Source: Echinicola sp. 20G
GTDB taxonomy: Bacteria > Bacteroidota > Bacteroidia > Cytophagales > Cyclobacteriaceae
Direction of reading: 5' to 3'
Assembly: GCF_015533855.1 (NCBI RefSeq)
Contig: NZ_AP024154.1
Coordinates: forward strand, 4,346,501-4,410,500
DNA length: 64,000 nucleotides
Shown: positions 28,652-36,272 of the stretch, one piece after another
Position numbering within the stretch: position 1 is the stretch's first letter
Layout: every line of letters begins with the position of its first letter
Notes under the pieces: model-generated
Told to the model about the DNA's origin: nothing
The model's database searches: none
The model's input: the letters and a program-made list of their open reading frames with translations, nothing else
Made by a program: the position numbers and the translations under genes

Positions 28652-29476
28652 ATGCAAACACTACGATACCGCTCGCGAGGACCTGAGGTCCAATATTTAG
28701 AAGAAATACTGACCACTTTAGGCTATGAGTTGGAAGTCTCCAATTACTTTGGGATGGACACGCGCAGGGCAGTTTGGGACTACCAGTCAAAAAATAATCT
28801 CGTGGTGGATGGTGTTGTTGGGTTAAAAACCTGGACTAAGCTACTGTCAGAGAATCCCCAGGCACTGTTGGAAGAGCAAAGCAAGTTCTTGGCTGAGCAG
28901 GACCTGATCAATTTTGCCCAAACTTATGGATTAGAAATGGCCACAGTCAAGGCGGTCAATGCAGTGGAAAGTAGTGGTAAGGGATTCTTCACGGATGGCA
29001 GGGCCAAAATACTCTTTGAAGGGCATGTTTTTTGGAATGAATTGAAGAAAAGAGGCATTCAGCCAGAAGCATTTTATAACCCCAAATCTCAGGATGTGCT
29101 CTATCCCAAATGGACCAGGGCACATTATAAAGGTGGCCCAGCAGAATATTCCCGCCTCCAAAGGGCTTCCCAGTTGTCGGATCAACCTGCTTTTGTGGAA
29201 GCCACTTATTGCGCTGCCTCTTGGGGTGCTTTCCAAATCATGGGATATCATTTCAAAAACTTGGGCTATCCTTCTATCACCGACTTTGTGAACAAAATGC
29301 AAGAGCATGAACGGGAACATTTAAAAGCCTTTGGAAAATTTCTGGAGGCCAATAACCTGATCAGGTACCTGAAGTCCAAGGACTGGGCAAAATTTGCCAG
29401 AGGCTATAACGGTCCATTATACGCCCAAAACAAATATGACATCAAGCTGGAGCAAGCCTATAACAGATTTTCATAA
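28652..29476 (+). CDS. peptidoglycan-binding N-acetylmuramidase (DUF3380 family)
   Basis: Residues 1-66 form a PG_binding_1 module (RYRSRGPEVQYLEEIL ... VDGVVGLKTW). Residues ~85-272 match the N-acetylmuramidase (DUF3380) domain, with AVNAVESSGKGF containing the likely catalytic Glu106, then ILFEGHVF, ATYCAASWGAFQIMGYH and FARGYNGP. It hydrolyses the glycan chain of the cell wall. There is no signal peptide, so it acts after delivery or lysis. It could release particles from the producer, help a tail pierce the wall, or be an antibacterial payload. Its last base is shared with the ATPase start (TAATG). Confidence 0.9.
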   Translation: MQTLRYRSRGPEVQYLEEILTTLGYELEVSNYFGMDTRRAVWDYQSKNNLVVDGVVGLKTWTKLLSENPQALLEEQSKFLAEQDLINFAQTYGLEMATVKAVNAVESSGKGFFTDGRAKILFEGHVFWNELKKRGIQPEAFYNPKSQDVLYPKWTRAHYKGGPAEYSRLQRASQLSDQPAFVEATYCAASWGAFQIMGYHFKNLGYPSITDFVNKMQEHEREHLKAFGKFLEANNLIRYLKSKDWAKFARGYNGPLYAQNKYDIKLEQAYNRFS

Positions 29477-30783
29477 TGAACCAATTACTACATTTTTTAA
29501 ATATTGCCATCAGGTCTCGATTGGATTTCGAGTTGGGTAGGGTAGAAGACCTCCAAAAACCACAAATGGACCTGCACCTTAGCCAAGAGGATGCTTTGGG
29601 GAAGTTTATTTTTGAGCACCAAATACAAAATCAGAATTTGCTTCTAATGATTTTGGCATTGGTTCCTCATGTGGATCCAGGTTTTTTGAACAAAATCGTC
29701 CAAGACTATTTTCCAAATGGTGGTGAATTTCCAGAGTTTGGTGGGATCAAAACCAAAAACCACCGAGGGATCATTCCAACGGGAGAGACTGCTCTATATA
29801 TTTTGGCAGGCAATGATCCCAATACCCGAAAACAGTTCTTTCCTATTTTCCAGGAATCCATGCTGTTCAAAAAAGGCATTCTTCATTTGGATGAGGTGAG
29901 CAGAAATGAACCTGAATGGTCTGGTGCTTTGCTCTTGGATAAAGAATACGCTGAGCTCTTCACTACCGAGCGTGTCAATAAACCCAAGCTCAGTACCAAT
30001 TTCCCTGCACAACTGATCGATACACAACTGGATTGGGATGATCTTGTACTCAATTCAAAAACATTGAACCAGATTCAGGAAATAGAGGAATGGTTAAAGC
30101 ATGAACACACCCTAATGCAGGACTGGGGCATGTACAAAAGGTTGAAGCCGGGATATCGGGTGATGTTTTTTGGCCCTCCAGGTACAGGAAAAACCCTTAC
30201 CGCCAGCCTATTGGGTAAATACACGCACAAAGATGTCTATAGAATCGACCTATCCCTGGTGACTTCCAAATACATTGGGGAAACAGAAAAGAATTTAAGT
30301 TCATTGTTTGACAAAGCAGCCAATAAAGACTGGATTCTCTTTTTTGACGAAGCAGATGCCATCTTTGGCAAGAGAACCAATGTCCGCGATGCCCATGACA
30401 AGTATGCCAACCAAGAAGTGTCGTACCTGCTCCAAAGGATTGAAAATCACCCCGGGTTGGTGATTTTGGCCTCCAACTTTAAAAGCAATATAGACGCTGC
30501 CTTTACCAGAAGATTTCAGAGTATCATAGAATTTCCAATGCCTGTAGCCGCTGAGCGCTTAATATTATGGGAGAAAAACATTCCAGAGAAGGCTGGGCTT
30601 TCCAATGGGCTGGACTTGAACAGTTTTGCCAAAAAATATGAACTGACAGGAGCTAATATTGTCAATATCATTCAATTTGCCAGTCTCAAGGCCTTGTCTA
30701 AAGAGACAACTGTTTTAGAAGAAGATGACCTGCTGGCCGGCATCAAAAAAGAATTGATCAAAGAAGGGAAGATGGTGAATTAA
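29476..30783 (+). CDS. AAA+ ATPase of the eCIS (Afp15/Pvc15-like)
   Basis: The 435-residue protein has a typical eCIS N-terminal domain (about 1-190) followed by a AAA+ module. Walker A GPPGTGKT lies at 233-240, Walker B with DEAD at 291-294, a sensor Asn near 334 and candidate arginine fingers at 345-346. Afp15-type ATPases are needed for assembly or cargo loading of eCIS particles and are among their most conserved markers. It closes the core locus, and a nuclease-like gene starts at the very next base after its stop. Confidence 0.95.
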   Translation: MNQLLHFLNIAIRSRLDFELGRVEDLQKPQMDLHLSQEDALGKFIFEHQIQNQNLLLMILALVPHVDPGFLNKIVQDYFPNGGEFPEFGGIKTKNHRGIIPTGETALYILAGNDPNTRKQFFPIFQESMLFKKGILHLDEVSRNEPEWSGALLLDKEYAELFTTERVNKPKLSTNFPAQLIDTQLDWDDLVLNSKTLNQIQEIEEWLKHEHTLMQDWGMYKRLKPGYRVMFFGPPGTGKTLTASLLGKYTHKDVYRIDLSLVTSKYIGETEKNLSSLFDKAANKDWILFFDEADAIFGKRTNVRDAHDKYANQEVSYLLQRIENHPGLVILASNFKSNIDAAFTRRFQSIIEFPMPVAAERLILWEKNIPEKAGLSNGLDLNSFAKKYELTGANIVNIIQFASLKALSKETTVLEEDDLLAGIKKELIKEGKMVN

Positions 30784-31164
30784 ATGGGGTTTAAAAAAAT
30801 CATATATAATGTACCATACTTAAAAGCAAAAAGAAAAGCACTCAGAAACAATGGCACGCCTGCTGAAGCTACTTTGTGGAAAGCCTTAAGTAATAAAAAA
30901 CTAAATGGAAGAAAATTTAGAAGGCAATATAGCGTAGGTAATTATATCTTAGATTTTTACTGCCCATCCGAAAGATTATGTATTGAATTAGATGGAGCAC
31001 ATCATTTTACTCAGGCAGGATATGAATATGATAAGGAAAGAACAAAGTATATCGAAAACCTAAATATTAGTGTAATAAGGTTCAGAAATGAGGAGGTATT
31101 CAATTCACTTGAAAGCGTTTTATCCGAAATCAAACGTAATTTCACCACCCCTAACCCCTCCTAA
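30784..31164 (+). CDS. DUF559 endonuclease-like protein (Vsr-type fold)
   Basis: This 126-residue protein has the DUF559 pattern: KFRRQYSVGNYILDFYCP, LCIELDGAHH and the YIENLNISVIRFRNEEV tail. Asp57, Glu68 and Asp70 are the candidate metal-binding residues of the PD-(D/E)xK-like Vsr fold. The start directly follows the ATPase stop (TAAATG). The C-terminal codons run into a palindromic repeat at 31155-31177, a habit of this family in Bacteroidota. That suggests it travels with a repeat unit and is not part of the injection system. Confidence 0.85.
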   Translation: MGFKKIIYNVPYLKAKRKALRNNGTPAEATLWKALSNKKLNGRKFRRQYSVGNYILDFYCPSERLCIELDGAHHFTQAGYEYDKERTKYIENLNISVIRFRNEEVFNSLESVLSEIKRNFTTPNPS

Positions 31165-31177
31165 AATTTAGGAGGGG
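31155..31177. repeat. palindrome at the 3' end of the DUF559 gene
   Basis: Arms CCCCTCCTAAA (31155-31165) and TTTAGGAGGGG (31167-31177) pair perfectly around one base. The left arm codes the final residues of the DUF559 protein. A related GC-rich motif (GGGGAGCTGCC...GGACTGAGGGG, about 31240-31267) follows near the OsmC gene. Such pairs recur around DUF559 genes in Bacteroidota (from memory). It could also end transcription of the eCIS operon, although no T run follows. Confidence 0.6.
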
Positions 31178-31272
31178 AACTTAATCATAATATTTCTATA
31201 AATCATATTTTGAAAGATAATCTATGCTACCCTTTATTTCAGGGGAGCTGCCAAAGGACTGAGGGGTTAATT

Positions 31273-31689
31273 TCACACCAATTTTGCATCCATGGTGATG
31301 TCTGTATTCAGTAGCACAGAGATAGGACAGTTTTCCTTCGCATCCTTAGCGGCCTTTTGAAAATCTTCCTCACCCATCCCGTCCACTGTGGCACTCAGGT
31401 CCAAATGGATATTGGTGATTTTACCATCTTCAAAAGTAACTTTGGCTTTGGTATCAATATTCCCTGGGGTAAAGCCCATTTCGGCAATGACAAAGCTCAA
31501 CTTCATGGTGAAACAGCCTGCATGCGCAGCACCTACCAGTTCTTCAGGGTTGGTTCCTTTTCCATCCTCGAAACGGGCCTTGGTAGAGTAGGGAGCCTTA
31601 TCCAAGGCTCCAGTTTGGGTACTGATACTTCCAGAACCGTCTGCTCCGGTTCCTTTCCAATTCGCTGATGCTCTTCGTGAAAATTTCAT
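31273..31689 (-). CDS. OsmC-family peroxiredoxin
   Basis: This 138-residue protein has the OsmC fold signature with the two redox cysteines in HAGCFTMKLSF (Cys59) and KENCPIS (Cys121). It reduces organic hydroperoxides in the cytoplasm. It is convergent with the eCIS/DUF559 genes and divergent from the globin gene, so it is probably a single-gene unit. Confidence 0.93.
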   Translation of the reverse strand: MKFSRRASANWKGTGADGSGSISTQTGALDKAPYSTKARFEDGKGTNPEELVGAAHAGCFTMKLSFVIAEMGFTPGNIDTKAKVTFEDGKITNIHLDLSATVDGMGEEDFQKAAKDAKENCPISVLLNTDITMDAKLV

Positions 31690-31796
31690 AGTTTAGTATT
31701 TTAGGTTGTGATACAATTTACATTGCTTTAATGAGCTTAACAAGCTCAAAAAACTTACCAAGATTGAAAACCTGAATTATTTCTTTGGACTAATTC

Positions 31797-32029
31797 ATTG
31801 ATTTACTGATTATTTAATTACATTTGGCCAGTCAAAATTTAATATCGCTAATTGATCCAAAGAAAGATGTTTTGTAGGTTAATTTCATCACCATCAAAAC
31901 ATCAAGCTACATATAACAAGCCAATCGATTTTTGATAAGGACGAATAATCCAATGGCTTTAAAACTTTAATTTTGGTTTAATAAAAATCAGCTGCATGGC
32001 CGGGCAAGTCTAACTTGTCCGGTTTTTTT
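31797..32029 (+). ncRNA. candidate small RNA with orphan terminator
   Basis: A strong terminator (CCGGGCAAGT at 32000-32009, ACTTGTCCGG at 32013-32022, then seven T) faces + strand transcription, but no + strand gene lies between it and the divergent OsmC start. An exact -7 box TACATTTG is at 31819-31826, with ATTG 18 bp upstream (31797-31800). Together they would define a transcript of about 200 nt from ~31833 to 32029. No ORF of note lies inside. The RNA itself is an inference. Confidence 0.4.
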
Positions 32030-32153
32030 GTGAAAAAGTATAGCAGTAATTTTTCTCCAGCTAAAGATCCAAGATTTCTTCCTTTTCACTATCTCTCAAG
32101 TCTAACATCTCCAATCTCCTGTATAAATACCACCATAATCATTAAATTGCGGC

Positions 32154-32549
32154 ATGTTTAAGCAGGATATCCAAAACAGAGCAGATGTGGAAAGATTGGT
32201 ACATACTTTCTATGGTCAGGTAAGACAACACCCTAATTTGGGGCCTATATTCAATGGGATTGTGACCAACTGGCCAGAACACTTGGAGCGGTTGTCTGAT
32301 TTTTGGGAGATGATTCTGCTTCAGACTGGCCCTGGCAGAAACAAATTTAATCCACTTAAAGCCCATAAAGAAGTTGACCAAAAAACAGGGCAGGGGCTAA
32401 GCCAAGTCCATTTCGGCAACTGGCTGGAACTTTGGTTTACCACTTTAGACATGCTTTTTGAAGGCAAAGCTGCCGACCACGCCAAGGAACACGCCAGGAA
32501 TATGGCCAGTATATTGTTTTTGAGGATTTATGAGGCGAGGGATAATTAG
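32154..32549 (+). CDS. group III truncated haemoglobin
   Basis: This 131-residue protein fits the group III (C) truncated globins: VHTFYGQVRQHPNLGPIF, LSDFWEMILLQTG, and proximal histidine His86 in SQVHFGNWLELW. These cytoplasmic haem proteins bind O2 or NO or handle reactive oxygen or nitrogen species. The gene lies after a possible sRNA terminator and faces the repeat region 32550-33308. It is alone in its direction. Confidence 0.92.
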   Translation: MFKQDIQNRADVERLVHTFYGQVRQHPNLGPIFNGIVTNWPEHLERLSDFWEMILLQTGPGRNKFNPLKAHKEVDQKTGQGLSQVHFGNWLELWFTTLDMLFEGKAADHAKEHARNMASILFLRIYEARDN

Positions 32550-33308
32550 TTTTTAGTCTTGAGTAGGGAGTATTGAGTAGGGAGATATCAGACACTAGAT
32601 TTAAGAGTAATGAACAAGGATTTAACCGTCATTGCGAAGGAGGACGTCAGGACGACTGCGGCAATCCCATTTCCCCCTCGATCCGAGTATTTCCAACGAA
32701 CTCACATACCAACCTAAATCCAGTCTCCCATCTCATGTCTAATTTCTTTTGTCTTAGCTTCCAAATAAAAGATCGCCACGGCGCAAGCTCCTCTCGATGA
32801 CGTAAACTGACTCACGACCGTTGTTGTGCAGAAGCTTATAGCCTGGCACCATTAATTTTGAGCTGAAAGCTCAAAATATACAGTAGCGGAACACCATTAA
32901 GTGCTAGCCATTTCTTAATCAATCATCTGTGTTTATCTGTATCCATCTGTGGTTAAATTTTTACTACAAAATTGTCTGCGTTGTTGCCGTTGTTGTGCCG
33001 AGGCTTATAGCCCGGCACCATTAAAATTGAGATTTCATCTCAAATATACAGTAGCGGAACGCAATTACGTGCTAGCCATTCCTTAATCAATTATCTGTGT
33101 TTATCTGTGTCCATCTGTGGTTAAATTTTTACTACAAAATTGCAACGTCACAAGCTGGAAACAACCGAAATCCAGTCTCACATCTAATGTCTAATTTCTT
33201 TTGTCTTAGCTTTCAAATAAAAGATCGCCACGTCAGGCTATCACCTTCCTCACGATGACGTAAATTGACTCCAATCTCAATACTCAGGACTCATGACTCA
33301 ATACTAAC
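32550..33308. repeat. nested repeat region between the globin and DASS transporter genes
   Basis: No gene. An outer repeat starts AAATCCAGTCTC at 32716 and again at 33168 and runs ~100 bp (to ~32812 and ~33272). Between them lie two tandem copies of ~156 bp (32818-32974 and 32987-33142, period 169) beginning CCGTTGTTGTGC and ending ACTACAAAATTG. Each inner copy has a hairpin whose arms covary: TTTTGAGCT/AGCTCAAAA in the first, TTGAGAT/ATCTCAA in the second. A fragment CGTCATTGCGAAGGAGGA at ~32629 resembles a widespread intergenic repeat. Confidence 0.75.
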
Positions 33309-34775
33309 CTAAAACGGATAAACCCTCAGGTCCAAACCCCAAAGCATTGGCATCACATAATACACAAACAGGCTGATAAAGATAATGGACAATAGATTCA
33401 TCCAAAGACCTGCTTTGGCCATGGCGGGGATGGTGAGGTAACCCGATCCAAAGACCACCGCATTGGGGGGAGTGGCCACGGGAAGCATAAAGGCACAACT
33501 GGCAGCCATGGTAGCAGCCACCATCAAGCCGTAGGGATGTACACCCAAAGCCATGGCTACCGCTCCCAAAATTGGCAATAGCATGGAGGCTGTGGCCACA
33601 TTGGAGGTGATTTCTGTCAGGAAGTTTACCGATGCCACAATGATCAAAAGGAAGATCAAATAATGGATGGACTGTAAGGCTTCAAAATGTCCACCCAGCC
33701 ATGCCGCCAGACCTGTTTCCTTAAAACCAGCAGCCAAAGAAAGCCCGCCACCAAAGAGCAACAGGATTCCCCAAGGAATGTTTTCGGCCGTTTTCCAGTC
33801 CAGCAAACGCTTTTTTCCGGGTGCTGAAGGCAGGACAAAAAGCAATAAAACCCCAGCCAGCGCAATAATGGTATCATTTAGAAAGGGGAGGAGCCCTTGT
33901 AGTAAAAACACCCTAGTGATCCAACAAAAACTCACCAAGCTAAAAACCGCCAAGACCCGTTTTTCAGGAACAGAAATCTTACCCAATGCTTTTAACTGCC
34001 TTTGGATTTCTGCCTTTCCACCCGCTAAAGCCATGTCTTTGGGAAAAGGATAGGCGACCTTCACCAAATACCACCAACAAATGCCCAGTAGTCCCAAGGA
34101 AATGGGCAAACCAATCATCATCCATTCCGCAAAGCCAATCTCAATCCCATACATTTCCTTGACAATGCCCACCAAAACAATATTCGTAGGCGTCCCGATA
34201 ATGGTAGCCACACCGCCAATAGAAGCACTATAAGCAATTCCCAACATTAATGCCTGACCGATCATGGTCTCAGTGATCTTAGTGCCGGCTATACCTTCGG
34301 ACAACTGATGTACCACGGCCACCGCTATGGGCAACATCATCAGACTGGTAGCGGTATTGGAGATCCACATGGAAAGGAAAGCTGTGGCCAGCATAAAGCC
34401 CAATACGATCAAACGCATATCCGTACCGATAAAGGCAATGATGGACAGGGCAATTCGCTTATGTAGGTTCCATTTTTCTATGGTCACGGCGATCATAAAG
34501 CCCCCCATATACAATAACACTTTAGGGTCAGCATAAGGGCTGGCGGTATCATCCATGGATAAGGCACCCGTAAGCGGTAAAATCAACAGGGGCAATAAAG
34601 CAGTCGCCGCAATGGGAATGGCTTCAGAGATCCACCAGATCGCCATCCAAACGGCCAAAGCCATCACAGCCCGGGCATCAGCAGATAAATCCTGCGGATG
34701 AAAAAATAAAAGAATCAATGTAAAAGATAGCGGTCCCAAGATTAATCCGGTGCGCTTCCAAATTCGGTTATTCAT
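33309..34775 (-). CDS. DASS-family sodium/dicarboxylate (or sulfate) symporter
   Basis: The 488-residue integral membrane protein has ~11-12 hydrophobic segments and the two Ser-Asn-Thr/Val motifs of SLC13 transporters, MWISNTATS (SNT at 139-141) and TEITSNVATAS (near 390). These coordinate sodium and the carboxylate substrate. It probably imports C4-dicarboxylates such as succinate with Na+. The gene is isolated and flanked by repeats on both sides. Confidence 0.92.
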   Translation of the reverse strand: MNNRIWKRTGLILGPLSFTLILLFFHPQDLSADARAVMALAVWMAIWWISEAIPIAATALLPLLILPLTGALSMDDTASPYADPKVLLYMGGFMIAVTIEKWNLHKRIALSIIAFIGTDMRLIVLGFMLATAFLSMWISNTATSLMMLPIAVAVVHQLSEGIAGTKITETMIGQALMLGIAYSASIGGVATIIGTPTNIVLVGIVKEMYGIEIGFAEWMMIGLPISLGLLGICWWYLVKVAYPFPKDMALAGGKAEIQRQLKALGKISVPEKRVLAVFSLVSFCWITRVFLLQGLLPFLNDTIIALAGVLLLFVLPSAPGKKRLLDWKTAENIPWGILLLFGGGLSLAAGFKETGLAAWLGGHFEALQSIHYLIFLLIIVASVNFLTEITSNVATASMLLPILGAVAMALGVHPYGLMVAATMAASCAFMLPVATPPNAVVFGSGYLTIPAMAKAGLWMNLLSIIFISLFVYYVMPMLWGLDLRVYPF

Positions 34776-35507
34776 AAAGTTTGATCGCTAAGGAGAAACT
34801 AACGTTTCAATTATAAGGATAATTGTCCACAATATCCTCATGGCAAATGGAGAGAAACGGAATGAGGCAATCTCAACTTAAAATGTTATAACCACAGATA
34901 TTTCCACGTCATTGCTTCTCCGCCCTGCCTGATGTCAGACAGGGCGGAGAAGCAATCTCGTCCTAATAATAATCAATCCTTAGTAAACGATGTCATTCCT
35001 ACGGAGGAGAAATCACTAATACTAATCGCATTGAAGCCATGGCGACTTAGGGTTTTATCAACCACAGATACACACAGATTAACACAGATAGTTTTTGAAT
35101 GGGGCAGAAAGAATCAAAAAGGGAGCAAGTAAGCTATCGAAAAGAAGCTTCAAGCACACGGGCGTTGGTCAATGTATTTAGGGTAACGAATTATTTATTT
35201 AACATAATGTAAATTATATAACATTTATCCATATTTTCAAATGCGCGATTCTCAGGGCTTACAGAATCGCTCCTCAAAACACTTGCAACCTAACACGCCT
35301 GTAGATCGATACATCTTAACCATTAATGAAATATTATTCAATTATATTTGAAATTATTTTTATGTAAGATAAACTTATTAAAATATAATTATAACTTTAA
35401 TAAAATAAAGTTTAAATTTGATTTTCACTTTAATTAAGTAAAGTATCACTTTTAAAAATGTAAGCTCAACTTATGCAATTAAAGATTTCTGTTACTAATT
35501 TGAAGTA
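34776..35507. other. gene-free region with long palindrome and AT-rich upstream sequence
   Basis: A 17-bp perfect inverted repeat at 34911-34927 and 34940-34956 (ATTGCTTCTCCGCCCTG/CAGGGCGGAGAAGCAAT) has a loop that is itself partly palindromic (CTGA/TCAG). A short ACCACAGATACACACAGATT motif follows near 35060. The last ~300 bp are very AT-rich and carry the putative operators listed separately. No credible gene is seen. Confidence 0.7.
35393..35444 (+). promoter_or_regulatory. two matching inverted repeats, putative operators for the XRE regulator
   Basis: Site 1 is AACTTTA (35393-35399), 6 nt, TAAAGTT (35406-35412). Site 2 is ACTTTA (35427-35432), 6 nt, TAAAGT (35439-35444). Both have the same half-site and spacer length, and their centres are 33 bp apart, about three helical turns. 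They end ~60 bp before the XRE gene. An imperfect third copy may lie at 35469-35484. Autoregulation is inferred. Confidence 0.55.
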
Positions 35508-35711
35508 ATGGAAGACAGAATCAACCGAGTAAAAGAAGTACTTGTTATTCAAGGTAAATCACAAAAGTGGCTTTCAGAGCAGTTGGGAATTAGCACTACC
35601 GCTATGACAGCTATATGTAATAACAAGTCTCAACCACACCTTAAGGATTTGAAGAGAATCGCTGAGTTTTTGGAGGTAGATATTCGGGAGTTATTAGTAT
35701 CAACTATTTAG
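35508..35711 (+). CDS. XRE-family helix-turn-helix regulator
   Basis: This 67-residue protein is a single Cro/C1-type HTH domain (QKWLSEQLGISTTAMTAICN with LKRIAEFLEVDIRELL after it). It heads a three-gene module, with the next gene starting 3 bp after its stop. It probably represses its own operon through the paired inverted repeats just upstream. Confidence 0.88.
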   Translation: MEDRINRVKEVLVIQGKSQKWLSEQLGISTTAMTAICNNKSQPHLKDLKRIAEFLEVDIRELLVSTI

Positions 35712-35714
35712 ATT

Positions 35715-36272
35715 ATGGCGGAAGCGTCTACAGTAACTGATTTATTCATAGAGGATTTAAACTCTAAGCACCCTAACATATCAAAAGCGATATGTGACTT
35801 TTATAGTGAAGGATGTATAGCTGCACTTGTCAAAAATGGACATGTTGATGGTGTTACAGTTCTTGTTGATGGAATTGTCAAGCAAAAATATAAATTGAGA
35901 TGGACAAAAGAAATCAGTGATGCGGGTTGGCAGGAAGAAAAGGTGATTTCTGAATTTGCAGGCTATGCTATGGCCTTCATTCTTGTATTTGAATTGACTG
36001 ATTATACTATTCTTCATCAAAGTGCAACTGGTACAGGTATAGACTATTACCTATGTCATAAAAAAGGTACGAAAGGTTACGATGAAAAGAACTTTCTAAA
36101 GGGTGCACGTCTTGAGGTCTCAGGAATATTTAAGGAATCAAAAACTAATACTTTAGATGTTAGATTGAAATCGAAAATTAACCAAACAAAACCAAGTGAT
36201 AATTCTGGACTGCCAGCATATATATCGGTTACAGAGTTTAGTAATCCTAAATCGAGTTTTGTTGAAAAATGA
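35715..36272 (+). CDS. unknown protein with nuclease-like motifs, XRE module
   Basis: This 185-residue protein has two conserved-looking blocks: GTGIDYYL (106-113) and ARLEVSGI (131-138). The arrangement Asp110 ... Glu134-x-Ser is reminiscent of PD-(D/E)xK-type folds, but the final Lys is replaced by Ser, so catalytic activity is doubtful. It sits between an XRE regulator and a TPR-like protein, coupled to the latter by an ATGA overlap. I recall similar pairs in cyanobacteria and other bacteria. No function is established to my knowledge. Confidence 0.65.
   Translation: MAEASTVTDLFIEDLNSKHPNISKAICDFYSEGCIAALVKNGHVDGVTVLVDGIVKQKYKLRWTKEISDAGWQEEKVISEFAGYAMAFILVFELTDYTILHQSATGTGIDYYLCHKKGTKGYDEKNFLKGARLEVSGIFKESKTNTLDVRLKSKINQTKPSDNSGLPAYISVTEFSNPKSSFVEK

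Noticed and set aside
2211..30783. Prophage or type VI secretion system
   Set aside because: There are no capsid, portal, terminase or integrase genes and no TssJLM membrane complex or ClpV. The Pvc16, DUF5908, DUF4157 and Afp15-type genes point to an eCIS.
32573..32800. 75-codon ORF after the globin gene
   Set aside because: It consists of intergenic repeat sequence.
34932..35132. 66-codon ORF on the + strand
   Set aside because: It runs through the palindrome and an intergenic repeat motif, and the product has no protein-like pattern.
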